Shown one piece after another: positions 11,186 to 19,717 of a DNA stretch of 64,000 bases. The DNA lies in contig CANMCY010000004.1 in the NCBI GenBank assembly GCA_947496375.1, positions 1 to 64,000 on the forward strand, given 5' to 3'. The notes beneath the pieces are model-generated. The model made no database searches and was not told where the DNA came from. It worked only from the letters and a program-made list of their open reading frames with translations. Both the position numbers and the translations under genes were made by a program. This stretch comes from Flavobacteriales bacterium. GTDB lineage: Bacteria > Bacteroidota > Bacteroidia > NS11-12g > UBA955. Every line of letters begins with the position of its first letter. Within the stretch, counting starts at the first letter, position 1.

Positions 11186-13405
11186 TTAAGAATCCCTTCT
11201 GGGACCTCGGTCATCACGCTGTTCGCGACGGGGTCCACGATCTCCTCCGCCTTCACGACGCTCGCGGGGTGCCGGCTCTACATAACCCTCAGGTTTTGGA
11301 AGCAACGCCTTGCGGCTCAAACGGAATTTGCCCGTTTTCTTGTCAATTTCGATGAGTTTCACATCCAGCTTATCGCCTTCTTTCAGCACACCTTCCATGC
11401 TACCCAATCTTTCCCAGGTAATTTCACTGATGTGCAAAAGACCATCTTTTCCGGGCATGAATTCAACGAAAGCCCCAAAATCCATGATGTTTTTCACGGT
11501 GCCATGGTAAGTTTCCCCCACTTCGGGCACGGCTACAATGGCTTTTACCATTCCGCTGGCAATACGCATGGCCTCGCCGTTGCTACTGAATATTTCAACA
11601 AACCCTTTGCCGTCGCGCTCTTCAATCGCCACTTTAGCACCGGATTTTGCCTGAATATCCTGAACAACCTTGCCACCCGGACCAATAACGGCTCCGATGT
11701 ATTCTTTCTCAATCTCAATAACTTCCACACGGGGGGCGTGTGGCTTCATTTCAGAACGTGGTGCTGAAATGGCCTTGCTCATTTCTCCAAGAATATGCAG
11801 TCTGCCTTCGCGGGCCTGTTGCAACGCCTGGTATACCATATCCCATTTCAAGCCATTGATTTTAATATCCATCTGGCAGGCGGTTATCCCCTCGGTGGTT
11901 CCCACCACCTTAAAGTCCATATCGCCAAGGTGGTCTTCATCACCCAAAATATCGCTCAAAATGGCATATTTGTCGGATCCTTCCTTGCTGATAAGCCCCA
12001 TAGCAATGCCGCTTACTGCCTTTTTAATGGGGATACCGGCATCCATCAGTGCCATTGAGCCGGCACAAACGGTTGCCATGGAACTGGAACCATTGCTTTC
12101 CAAAATGTCGCTTACAATACGCAACACATAGGGAACATCATTGGGTACCATCTTTTTAATCCCTCTCAGGGCCAGATTTCCATGGCCAATTTCACGACGG
12201 CCCGGCCCCCTGTTGGGTCGTACCTCTCCGGTACTGAAGGCGGGGAAGTTGTAATGGAGCATAAAGCGATTGTAACCGTACAACATTGGCGCATCCAGCA
12301 GCTGCTCGTCCATTTTACTTCCCAGTGTTACGCTGGTCAGTGACTGGGTTTCACCGCGGGTAAACACAGAACTTCCGTGGGCTGCTGGCAAATAATCAAC
12401 CTCGCAGTTGATGGGTCGAATCTGGGTAGAGCTTCTTCCGTCGAGACGGCGGCCTGTTTCCAGAATCATGTCACGCATTACGTGATATTCTGCCTCATGG
12501 AAATACTTTTTCACAAGACTTTTCTTCAGATCAGCATCTTCAACTCCTTCAAAACGGGTAAGGTACTGATCCAATATGGCACGGAATGCCTCGTGACGGT
12601 CACTTTTGGCACTGCCGCTTTCGGCCACTTTACGCAATTCCGGACTACAATCAGCAATCACCTGCTTACGCAACTCGTCATTATTGGTTTCGTGGTTATA
12701 TTCACGGGTTGCCTTGCGGCCGCCCAGCATTTCCACAAACTTAATTTGCTCTGCACAATGCCTTTTTATGGCGTCATGTCCAAATTTCAGGGCTTCCAGA
12801 AAATCGGCCTCAGACACCTCGTCCATTTCACCTTCCACCATATTGATGTCGTGAGCCGTTCCACCCACCAGCATATCTATGTCTGAATTTTCCAGCTCTT
12901 CTTTGGTAGGATTGATTACAAACTGACCATTGATACGGCCAACGCGAACCTCGCTAATGGGGCCCAGGAATGGGATATCTGTTAGCATTAATGCGGTACT
13001 GGCAGCAAGCCCCACATAAGTGTCGGGAAGTATATTCTCATCTGAACTGATGAGGAATAGGTTTACCTGAGTGTCACCATGATAATCCTCGGGGAACAAC
13101 GGACGCAGGCATCTGTCCACCAAACGAGAAATGAGCACCTCATAATCCGTCAGCTTGGCTTCACGACGGTGAAAACTTCCGGGTATACGACCTACTGCCG
13201 CAAATTTTTCCTGATAATCTACACTGAGAGGCAGAAAATCAATGCCCTCACGGGCGTCGTAGTTGCTCACAACAGTAGCAAGTATCATGGTTTTGCCTAC
13301 CTTCAGTACGCAACTTCCATGGGCTTGTCTTGCAAGACGACCGGTTTCTATTTCGATGATTTTACCATCGCCGGTGTCAAATTGGGTTTTTTGTATGTTT
13401 AGCAT
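11186..13405 (-). CDS. pnp: Polyribonucleotide nucleotidyltransferase (PNPase)
   Basis: 739 residues. Two RNase PH-like domains (FARG-type segments; GPGRREIGHGNLALRG in the second, active half), a KH domain from about 555 (IGAVIGPGGKVVQDIQ) and an S1 domain from about 625 (YHGTVKNIMDFGAFVEF). This is the phosphorolytic 3'-5' exoribonuclease. The last 40 residues form an Arg/Gly/Asp-rich low-complexity tail with RGPRREQRDDRGPRR, not part of the core enzyme. It follows rpsO on the same strand, as in many bacteria, but a strong intrinsic terminator separates them. Confidence 0.97.
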   Translation of the reverse strand: MLNIQKTQFDTGDGKIIEIETGRLARQAHGSCVLKVGKTMILATVVSNYDAREGIDFLPLSVDYQEKFAAVGRIPGSFHRREAKLTDYEVLISRLVDRCLRPLFPEDYHGDTQVNLFLISSDENILPDTYVGLAASTALMLTDIPFLGPISEVRVGRINGQFVINPTKEELENSDIDMLVGGTAHDINMVEGEMDEVSEADFLEALKFGHDAIKRHCAEQIKFVEMLGGRKATREYNHETNNDELRKQVIADCSPELRKVAESGSAKSDRHEAFRAILDQYLTRFEGVEDADLKKSLVKKYFHEAEYHVMRDMILETGRRLDGRSSTQIRPINCEVDYLPAAHGSSVFTRGETQSLTSVTLGSKMDEQLLDAPMLYGYNRFMLHYNFPAFSTGEVRPNRGPGRREIGHGNLALRGIKKMVPNDVPYVLRIVSDILESNGSSSMATVCAGSMALMDAGIPIKKAVSGIAMGLISKEGSDKYAILSDILGDEDHLGDMDFKVVGTTEGITACQMDIKINGLKWDMVYQALQQAREGRLHILGEMSKAISAPRSEMKPHAPRVEVIEIEKEYIGAVIGPGGKVVQDIQAKSGAKVAIEERDGKGFVEIFSSNGEAMRIASGMVKAIVAVPEVGETYHGTVKNIMDFGAFVEFMPGKDGLLHISEITWERLGSMEGVLKEGDKLDVKLIEIDKKTGKFRLSRKALLPKPEGYVEPAPRERREGGGDRGPRREQRDDRGPRRDS

Positions 13406-13419
13406 AGTTTTTTTTATGT

Positions 13420-13457
13420 AAAAAGCCCCGTTACGCCGGATAGCGTTCGGGGCTTTT
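13420..13457 (-). terminator. Intrinsic terminator or attenuator between rpsO and pnp
   Basis: A two-part stem, GCCCCG / CGGGGC plus ACGC / GCGT, with A- and T-rich flanks. It lies 35 nt after the rpsO stop and just before pnp, so it would end most rpsO transcripts or act as a processing site. Confidence 0.8.
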
Positions 13458-13491
13458 CTTATTAAATGTTTTAAGGATAAAGGGCGGAAAC

Positions 13492-13761
13492 TTATTTCCT
13501 GATGCCTAGTTCCTTAATAAGTGCGCGATACTTGAAAATGTCTTTCTTGGCCAGGTAGTTAAGCAGACTGCGACGCTTACCTACCAAAGCAATCAGCGCC
13601 CTCTCTGCGCTTTTATCTTTGCGCTGTCCTTTGAGGTGACCACTGATGTAGTTGATTCGTTCAGTAAACATAGCAACCTGTGCTTCTGTGCTGCCGGTGT
13701 TTTTTTCGCTACCGCCAAACTTAGCAAAGATTTCTTTTTTCTGTTGAGTTGTCAGATGCAT
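13492..13761 (-). CDS. rpsO: 30S ribosomal protein S15
   Basis: 89 residues, the standard S15 length. The conserved segments are present: STEAQVAMFTERINYISGHLKGQRKD, then GKRRSLLNYL and the C-terminal YRALIKELGIRK. S15 binds the central domain of 16S rRNA early in small-subunit assembly. A consensus -7 box (TATTTTTG) ends 19 nt before the ATG. Sits directly upstream of pnp. Confidence 0.98.
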   Translation of the reverse strand: MHLTTQQKKEIFAKFGGSEKNTGSTEAQVAMFTERINYISGHLKGQRKDKSAERALIALVGKRRSLLNYLAKKDIFKYRALIKELGIRK

Positions 13762-13780
13762 GTGTTCGTAAAATGGGCTG

Positions 13781-13788
13781 CAAAAATA
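13781..13788 (-). promoter_or_regulatory. -7 promoter element TATTTTTG for rpsO
   Basis: A perfect TAnnTTTG match on the minus strand, 19 nt before the rpsO ATG. Confidence 0.5.
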
Positions 13789-13878
13789 ATGCTTTTTTAC
13801 TAAAAAATCTGCAGGTTGTTATATTTTTTATCAGAATCAATAAAATCTAGGCCTTTGTAGTGAGAATCAACCTGGCAA

Positions 13879-15015
13879 TTATTCGAAATAATTTCGGGTG
13901 TAGAACCCACCTTTACGCAGGTAATCTTCTTTTTTCATAAGCCGCAGATCACTTTGCATCATATCCCTCACCAGATCATCCAACGTATGGCGTGGTGACC
14001 ATCCCAGTTTTTCGCGGGCTTTGGTGGCATCGCCGAGGAGCAGATCAACCTCGGTAGGTCTAAAATAACGAGGATCTACACATACCAGCTCACGTCCGGG
14101 CTTAAGGTGATCCATATCCAGCCCGCAAGCAGCCGCTTTTGTTTCATCCACAAACCCTAAAACACCCTTCTCTTCCACCCCTGAACCATGAAATTCTATT
14201 CCCAGCCCCAGTTCACTGAACGCCTTTCGCACAAAATCCCGAATTTCGGTTGTTTGGCCTGTGGCAATCACAAAATCTTCCGCCGTATCCTGTTGCAAAA
14301 TTAAATACATGGCCTCCACATAGTCTTTGGCATGGCCCCAGTCTCGCTTACTGTTTAGGTTGCCCAGGTATAGTTTTTCCTGCAGTCCAAGGGCTATTCT
14401 GGCAGCTGCCCGGGTGATTTTGCGGGTCACAAATGTTTCTCCCCGAATTGGGCTTTCATGGTTAAACAAAATCCCGTTGCAGGCATACATTTTATAGGCC
14501 TCCCGGTAGTTTACCGTAATCCAATATGCATACATTTTTGCCGCTGCATAAGGACTGCGGGGATAAAACGGGGTGGTCTCACTTTGTGGAACCGCCTGCA
14601 CCAAACCATACAGTTCAGACGTACTGGCCTGATAAACCCGTGTTTTATTGGTCAACCCCAGTATGCGAACCGCTTCGAGTATGCGAAGGGTTCCCAGGGC
14701 GTCACTGTTAGCGGTATATTCGGGTGCCTCAAAACTAACCTGAACATGACTCTGGGCCGCCAGATTGTAAATCTCATCCGGCTGTACTTCCTGTACAATG
14801 CGAATCAGGTTCGTGGAATCGGTTAAGTCTCCGTAATGCAGGTGCATCTTAGCCCCGGGAATATGAGGGTCCTCATAAATATGGTCTATTCGTTCGGTGT
14901 TAAACAGGGAGCTTCTCCGCTTAATCCCATGCACCACATAACCTTTTTTAAGCAGGAATTCCGCCAGGTAGGCCCCATCCTGTCCTGTTATTCCGGTAAT
15001 AAGAGCAACTTTCAT
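13879..15015 (-). CDS. gmd: GDP-mannose 4,6-dehydratase
   Basis: 378 residues from the ATG at 15015 ([14 protein letters not shown]). The extended SDR features are intact: the nucleotide-binding [12 protein letters not shown], the catalytic STSELYG segment, YxxxK in [14 protein letters not shown], and [17 protein letters not shown], diagnostic of Gmd. It converts GDP-mannose to the 4-keto-6-deoxy intermediate for GDP-fucose or related sugars. The partner reductase (fcl) is not adjacent. A -7 box at 15022-15029 ends only 6 nt before the ATG, so the eight extra in-frame codons upstream are unlikely to be translated. Confidence 0.96.
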   Translation of the reverse strand: MKVALITGITGQDGAYLAEFLLKKGYVVHGIKRRSSLFNTERIDHIYEDPHIPGAKMHLHYGDLTDSTNLIRIVQEVQPDEIYNLAAQSHVQVSFEAPEYTANSDALGTLRILEAVRILGLTNKTRVYQASTSELYGLVQAVPQSETTPFYPRSPYAAAKMYAYWITVNYREAYKMYACNGILFNHESPIRGETFVTRKITRAAARIALGLQEKLYLGNLNSKRDWGHAKDYVEAMYLILQQDTAEDFVIATGQTTEIRDFVRKAFSELGLGIEFHGSGVEEKGVLGFVDETKAAACGLDMDHLKPGRELVCVDPRYFRPTEVDLLLGDATKAREKLGWSPRHTLDDLVRDMMQSDLRLMKKEDYLRKGGFYTRNYFE

Positions 15016-15021
15016 GCGCCA

Positions 15022-15029
15022 CAAAAATA
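15022..15029 (-). promoter_or_regulatory. -7 promoter element TATTTTTG for gmd
   Basis: A perfect TAnnTTTG match, 6 nt before the gmd ATG, which predicts a leaderless or nearly leaderless mRNA. Confidence 0.5.
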
Positions 15030-15203
15030 CAACACACAACCGGATGTTTGTTTTTTATGATTTCAACGGCTTAATCAGCACCTTAAAGAACAAATAGCGA
15101 ATTTGACAGTTTTGTGACAGTGTTATTGTACTGAAACACAAACCTTTCCACAAGAACCCATATAAAACCTATCAGGAAATGCCCAGTTTTCATTAAACCA
15201 CCT

Positions 15204-15211
15204 TATCTTTG
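15204..15211 (+). promoter_or_regulatory. -7 promoter element TATCTTTG for the arylsulfotransferase-like gene
   Basis: A perfect TAnnTTTG match. It ends 22 nt before the ATG at 15234, and the short leader contains purine-rich GAGAGCGAGAACGAGG. Confidence 0.5.
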
Positions 15212-15233
15212 ATAATAGAGAGCGAGAACGAGG

Positions 15234-16892
15234 ATGAATTACTACCCCCTTCAAAAAGGCCTGCTGTGGGCCTTGTGTTTAATTACAACTTTAAACACTT
15301 ATGCGCAGCAACGTACTGTTGGTTTAACCAAGTACCAGGAACCCAATCACCAAAAGGGATACTATCTTTTGTCCCCCATGGTAAATCAATCCAAAAACAC
15401 CTATTTGCTGGATGACTGTGGGCGCGTTGTAAAAACTTGGGAGGGTGGAGGTATGCCTGGAACCGCCTGCATACTTGGACATGATGGAAGTCTTATCCGA
15501 ACCAATTCAGTGTTTAACCCCTACATGGCAATAGGCAGTGGCGGTGTTATTGAAAAATTTGATTGGACGGGAAGCCGAATCTGGCGATGGGTGCTCACCG
15601 ACAGCAACGAATCACTGCATCATGACATCACAGAGCTCCCCAATGGAAATATTTTAGCCATTGTCTGGGTCAGAAAAACCGCTGCTGAGGCAGAAGCCCT
15701 GGGCAGAAGATTTCCCCTTGGTAAAACCGATATCCTATTTGAGCGCATCATTGAAATTCAACCCAAAGACACCAATGACGCGGATATTGTTTGGGAATGG
15801 CGACTTTGGGACCACCTGGTTCAAAACACAGATCCATCCAAACCCGGATATGGAACACCCAGCCAACACCCTGAATTGCTGGACATTAACTACTACGAAC
15901 CATCTGATATCGGTCGTGACTGGTTGCACCTGAACGGGATTGATTACAACCCAACGCTTGACCAAATTGTTATTACTTCAAGAAGTTTAGGGGAATTTTA
16001 TGTGATTGACCATAGCACCAGTGTGATTGAAGCAAGTGGGTACTCTGGCGGACGATGGGGTAAAGGCGGTGATTTCCTTTATCGCTGGGGCAATCCCGAG
16101 GCCTATGGCAGAGGCACCCCCCAGGAAAAGCGCCTTTATGTACCGCACCATGCACATTGGATAAAAGAGGGATTACCTCACGCCGGAAAGTTTTTGATTT
16201 TTAACAACGGCCAAGCCAGACCCGACGGCACATACAGTTCTGTTGACATGGTCACACCACCGCTGGACAACAACTTTAAATATACCATACAACCCGGTAA
16301 GGCGTACCTGCCGGCGTCCGGAACCCAAAGATATAAGGCCGCAATCCCAACATCCTTTTACTCCGCAGTTGTGTGCGGCAGTTATATGCTAAAAAACGGA
16401 AACCTGCTTACCACTGACGGCCTCAAGGGCAAAGCATTTGAGTCGGATAGTGCCGGCAATATCGTCTGGACATATATTAACCCATATGGCAGCGCGGGTA
16501 TAGCCAACCAAGGAGATGACCCCGGAATCAACACGGTTTTCCGTTATGAGTATTATGCGCCTGATTTCTCAGGGTTCACAGGAAAAAACCTCACCCCGGG
16601 TTCAGAACTGGAGAAGAACCCTTACGCCCAAAGACTTTGTGAAAAAAGTAACACCGGCCTCCTATCAAACGGCATGAAGAATGGCATGATCAGTCCCAAT
16701 CCGGCAGGTGATTTTGCTTTTATTTCTGCCGAAACCGTAGACAATGGAAAAATTTACAACACTGCCGGTCGTTGCGCGGGAACTTTTAGCGGAAATCGCA
16801 TTGACCTTCGCCGATTTAAACCCGGTATATGGGTGGTTTCCTACACGGCTGAAGGAAAAACACATACAGAAAGACTGCTAAAAACAGAATGA
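15234..16892 (+). CDS. Secreted arylsulfotransferase (ASST)-like protein with T9SS C-terminal sorting domain
   Basis: 552 residues. A signal peptide (MNYYPLQKGLLWALCLITTLNTYAQ, cut near residue 25) is followed by a repeat-rich region resembling the six-bladed propeller of aryl-sulfate sulfotransferases: GSRIWRW, LHHDITELPNGNILAI, DWLHLNGIDYNP and YVPHHAHWI supply the His residues typical of the family. The last 80 residues (NGMISPNPAGDFAFIS to the C-terminus) form a type IX secretion sorting domain. It would act on or outside the cell surface, moving sulfate between phenolic compounds; substrate unknown. Monocistronic. Confidence 0.8.
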   Translation: MNYYPLQKGLLWALCLITTLNTYAQQRTVGLTKYQEPNHQKGYYLLSPMVNQSKNTYLLDDCGRVVKTWEGGGMPGTACILGHDGSLIRTNSVFNPYMAIGSGGVIEKFDWTGSRIWRWVLTDSNESLHHDITELPNGNILAIVWVRKTAAEAEALGRRFPLGKTDILFERIIEIQPKDTNDADIVWEWRLWDHLVQNTDPSKPGYGTPSQHPELLDINYYEPSDIGRDWLHLNGIDYNPTLDQIVITSRSLGEFYVIDHSTSVIEASGYSGGRWGKGGDFLYRWGNPEAYGRGTPQEKRLYVPHHAHWIKEGLPHAGKFLIFNNGQARPDGTYSSVDMVTPPLDNNFKYTIQPGKAYLPASGTQRYKAAIPTSFYSAVVCGSYMLKNGNLLTTDGLKGKAFESDSAGNIVWTYINPYGSAGIANQGDDPGINTVFRYEYYAPDFSGFTGKNLTPGSELEKNPYAQRLCEKSNTGLLSNGMKNGMISPNPAGDFAFISAETVDNGKIYNTAGRCAGTFSGNRIDLRRFKPGIWVVSYTAEGKTHTERLLKTE

Positions 16893-16934
16893 CCTGAAAG
16901 CAGGGTGAACGATTTTATACCTTCTTCTTTAATC

Positions 16935-16965
16935 AATAAAGCCCGGTAAATTACCGGGCTTTATT
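16935..16965. terminator. Bidirectional intrinsic terminator
   Basis: A near-perfect dyad built on GCCCGGTAA / TTACCGGGC, with AATAAA and TTTATT flanks. It serves both the arylsulfotransferase-like gene (plus) and sodA (minus), which converge on it. Confidence 0.88.
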
Positions 16966-16982
16966 ATTGGGCTGTTTCTTTA

Positions 16983-17585
16983 TTAGTGTGCGGCTGAATA
17001 TAACTCAGCAACCTTCTTCCAGTTCACCACGTTCCACCACGCATTAATATAATCCGGGCGGCGGTTTTGATAGTGGAGGTAATAGGCGTGTTCCCATACA
17101 TCCAGACCCAGTATGGGGGTGCCTTTCACATCGGCGATATCCATCAACGGGTTATCCTGATTGGGAGTGCTCGTTACCACGAGTTTTCCGTCGTGAACCA
17201 CAAGCCAGGCCCATCCTGAACCGAATCTTGTAGTAGCCGCAGTATTAAACTGTTCTTTGAACGCCTCAAAACTGCCAAAAGCAGCGGTAATATCTGCAAG
17301 CAGATGTCCTTCGGGTGTACCGCCACCGGTAGGGCTCATCAACTGCCAAAACAAACTGTGATTCCAGTGACCGCCACCATTGTTGCGAACCGCCATGCTG
17401 TGTTTGCTCACACTTGACATTAGCTCTTCCAGGCTTTTGCCTTCACCGGCATTGCCTTTCACTGCGTTATTCAGGTTGTTTACATACGCCTGATGGTGTT
17501 TGCCGTGGTGGATTTCCATGGTCCTGGCATCAATATGGGGCTCCAGGGCCGAAAACTCGTAGGGAAGTGTTGGTAATTCAAACAT
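16983..17585 (-). CDS. sodA: Superoxide dismutase, Mn/Fe type
   Basis: 200 residues. Metal ligands are visible: the first His in [13 protein letters not shown], the second in [11 protein letters not shown], and Asp and His in [19 protein letters not shown]. The block [13 protein letters not shown] is closer to Mn-dependent than to strictly Fe-dependent enzymes, but cambialistic activity is common in this phylum. It lacks a signal peptide, so it is cytosolic. A consensus -7 box lies 23 nt upstream, and a strong terminator follows. Confidence 0.95.
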   Translation of the reverse strand: MFELPTLPYEFSALEPHIDARTMEIHHGKHHQAYVNNLNNAVKGNAGEGKSLEELMSSVSKHSMAVRNNGGGHWNHSLFWQLMSPTGGGTPEGHLLADITAAFGSFEAFKEQFNTAATTRFGSGWAWLVVHDGKLVVTSTPNQDNPLMDIADVKGTPILGLDVWEHAYYLHYQNRRPDYINAWWNVVNWKKVAELYSAAH

Positions 17586-17608
17586 AATTATGGATTTTAT
17601 TCAGGTAA

Positions 17609-17616
17609 CAAAGTTA
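17609..17616 (-). promoter_or_regulatory. -7 promoter element TAACTTTG for sodA
   Basis: A perfect TAnnTTTG match, ending 23 nt before the sodA ATG at 17585. Confidence 0.5.
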
Positions 17617-17671
17617 AGCAAGTTTGGTTTGATATGAATATAGACTGATTTTTGCAGTCTCCTTGCCCTGT

Positions 17672-18268
17672 ATGCCCGATATTACAACCATACTGGAAAC
17701 AGCTGCCTTTGTTTTATCGCTGGCTGGGGTACTGCTGGCAATAAAGCCCTACACGGCAAACTGGCCGGTGGCCATGGCAGGAACCCTGCTTTATGCCTGG
17801 GTTTTTAATACCTGCCAACTCTATTCCGACATGGTTTTGCAGTTCTTTTTTATTGTTGTGCAAGCATATGGATGGAGGCGCTGGACGATTAAAAACAGGG
17901 CCGAATTTCCCATATCCTCCCTTACCCCGAGACGTTGGTTGGGTGAAGCCGCCCTTTTTGTGTTGGGCTGGAGTGTATGGACCACCCTGATATTGAACTT
18001 TCCCTCTTGGATTGCAACAATTTATGATGTCAACATTCCTCAGGCGCAGATGCCATGGCTGGACAGCTTCACCGCATCATTAAGTGTATGGGCTATTTCA
18101 CTTCAGGCGCGCCGAAAATGGGAAAACTGGATTCTCTGGCTTTTGGCAGATTCTATTTATATTCCCTTGTATATTTCAGTAGGCAAACCTTTGACAGCAT
18201 TGCTTTATGGCATATTCCTGCTGCTTGCATTATCCGGGCTTCGCTCCTGGTACCAACAGCGGGTCTGA
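17672..18268 (+). CDS. pnuC: Nicotinamide riboside transporter PnuC family
   Basis: 198 residues from the ATG at 17672; a TTG three codons earlier is less likely. It has about seven hydrophobic segments. The PnuC signatures are there: VLLAIKPYTANWPVAMAGTLLYAW, the aromatic cluster QAYGWRRW, and WILWLLADSIYIPLYISVGKPLTALLY in the second half. PnuC moves nicotinamide riboside (some relatives move thiamine) by facilitated diffusion coupled to intracellular phosphorylation. No kinase such as NadR, and no thiamine riboswitch, is adjacent, so the vitamin is inferred only. Confidence 0.85.
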   Translation: MPDITTILETAAFVLSLAGVLLAIKPYTANWPVAMAGTLLYAWVFNTCQLYSDMVLQFFFIVVQAYGWRRWTIKNRAEFPISSLTPRRWLGEAALFVLGWSVWTTLILNFPSWIATIYDVNIPQAQMPWLDSFTASLSVWAISLQARRKWENWILWLLADSIYIPLYISVGKPLTALLYGIFLLLALSGLRSWYQQRV

Positions 18269-18338
18269 ACTTTTATCCCTATTTTTGCATGGCTGGTGGC
18301 ACTTTCGGATTGGCACGGCGTATTATTGAAATAACTAT

Positions 18339-19658
18339 ATGGGATGTTCATCTTGTGGTACCAAATCAGGGGGGGGTTGCTCTCCTGCCGGTTGCAAAAG
18401 CAATGGTACCTGCGGCACATCGGGGTGTAATGCCCTGAATGTATATGACTGGTTCAGGGATATGGAACTCCCTGATGATTTTACACCTTTTAACATTGTA
18501 GAAGTAAGATTCAAAGGATCAAGAAAAGAGTTTTTCAGAAACACAAACCGCCTTGATCTTTATACCGGTGACTATGTTGCGGTGGAGAGTTCTGTGGGAT
18601 TTGACATCGGTACCGTTTCTGCTACAGGTGAAATTGTGCGGCTGCAGTTAAAAAAATATCGGGTGCAGGAAGATTCAGAACGTATACTTCCCATTCTTCG
18701 TAAAGCCACTGATAAAGACCTTGAAAAAAACGAGGAGGTCAAACAAAAAGAAAATTCTACACTGGAAAGGGCCCGAACCATTGCCTTCCGACTCAATTTA
18801 CAGATGAAAATCAGTGATATTGAGATTCAGGGCGATGGCAGAAAAGTAATTTTCTTTTATACAGCAGAGCAACGGGTGGATTTTCGTGAATTGATTCGCC
18901 TATATGCAGATGAATTCCGCATGAAAATTGAAATGCGCCACATCAGCTATCGCGAAGAGGCCTCGCGTCTGGGCGGCATTGGTGTGTGCGGACGTCAACT
19001 TTGCTGTAGCACCTGGCTCACTGACTACAAAATGGTTACTACGGGGGCAGCCCGCGTGCAAAACCTCAGCATTAACATGGAAAAACTGGCAGGGCAATGT
19101 GGGCGTCTAAAATGCTGTCTTAACTATGAGTTGGATCTCTATGTAGAAGCCCTGGATAAATTTCCCAAAGCCAAGATGGTCAAGCTGGAAACTGCTACCG
19201 GTATGGCCTATAGCCGTAAAACAGACATCCTAAAACAACTGATGTGGTTTAGCTATGAGGACAATCAGACATGGATTGCCCTTGAAGTAGAGAAAGTGAA
19301 GGAATACCTCGAAGAAAACAAACAAGGGAAAACCATACCGCCACTGCAGGACATTGCTGCAGCCAGCCAGGTTATGGAACAAACCGCCTCACAGGCACCT
19401 GAGTTTATTGGTGGTGCAGAACTGTTGGAAGACCGCGAACTGGAAGCCGAAATCCGCAAAAACCGCCAGGACAAAGGACGCCACCAACACCCGCACAATA
19501 AGGGCGGACAAAGACAACCGCATAACCAAGGCGGCAATCCGCATGGCAAACCACACCACCGAGGACCCGACAACCGCGGACCCAAAAGAGACAACAGAGG
19601 TCCTCGCCCACCCCACCAAAACAGTGGTCCAAAACCCAACAACCCGCCTAAAAGCTGA
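18339..19658 (+). CDS. ricT: RicT/YaaT-like PSP1-domain protein
   Basis: 439 residues. The PSP1 core (about 90-300) has the cysteine sites GGIGVCGRQLCCSTWL and GQCGRLKCCLNYEL that in the Bacillus RicA-RicF-RicT (Y) complex help hold Fe-S clusters; that complex assists RNase Y and mRNA maturation. Two additions stand out: a Cys/Gly-rich N-terminus with seven Cys in the first 30 residues, and a His/Gly/Asn/Arg-rich tail from about 380 with DNRGPKRDNRGPRPP. Partners RicA and RicF are not in the window. Same strand as the downstream GH3 gene (59 nt gap). Confidence 0.85.
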   Translation: MGCSSCGTKSGGGCSPAGCKSNGTCGTSGCNALNVYDWFRDMELPDDFTPFNIVEVRFKGSRKEFFRNTNRLDLYTGDYVAVESSVGFDIGTVSATGEIVRLQLKKYRVQEDSERILPILRKATDKDLEKNEEVKQKENSTLERARTIAFRLNLQMKISDIEIQGDGRKVIFFYTAEQRVDFRELIRLYADEFRMKIEMRHISYREEASRLGGIGVCGRQLCCSTWLTDYKMVTTGAARVQNLSINMEKLAGQCGRLKCCLNYELDLYVEALDKFPKAKMVKLETATGMAYSRKTDILKQLMWFSYEDNQTWIALEVEKVKEYLEENKQGKTIPPLQDIAAASQVMEQTASQAPEFIGGAELLEDRELEAEIRKNRQDKGRHQHPHNKGGQRQPHNQGGNPHGKPHHRGPDNRGPKRDNRGPRPPHQNSGPKPNNPPKS

Positions 19659-19717
19659 TTTTATTTGCTTCAAAACGGGCTGTGCATTAATATTGATGTC
19701 CCAATTGCCCCGTTCAC

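Noticed and set aside
11670-12131. 153-codon plus-strand frame within pnp
   Set aside because: Antisense to the second RNase PH domain of PNPase, with low-complexity translation and no promoter.
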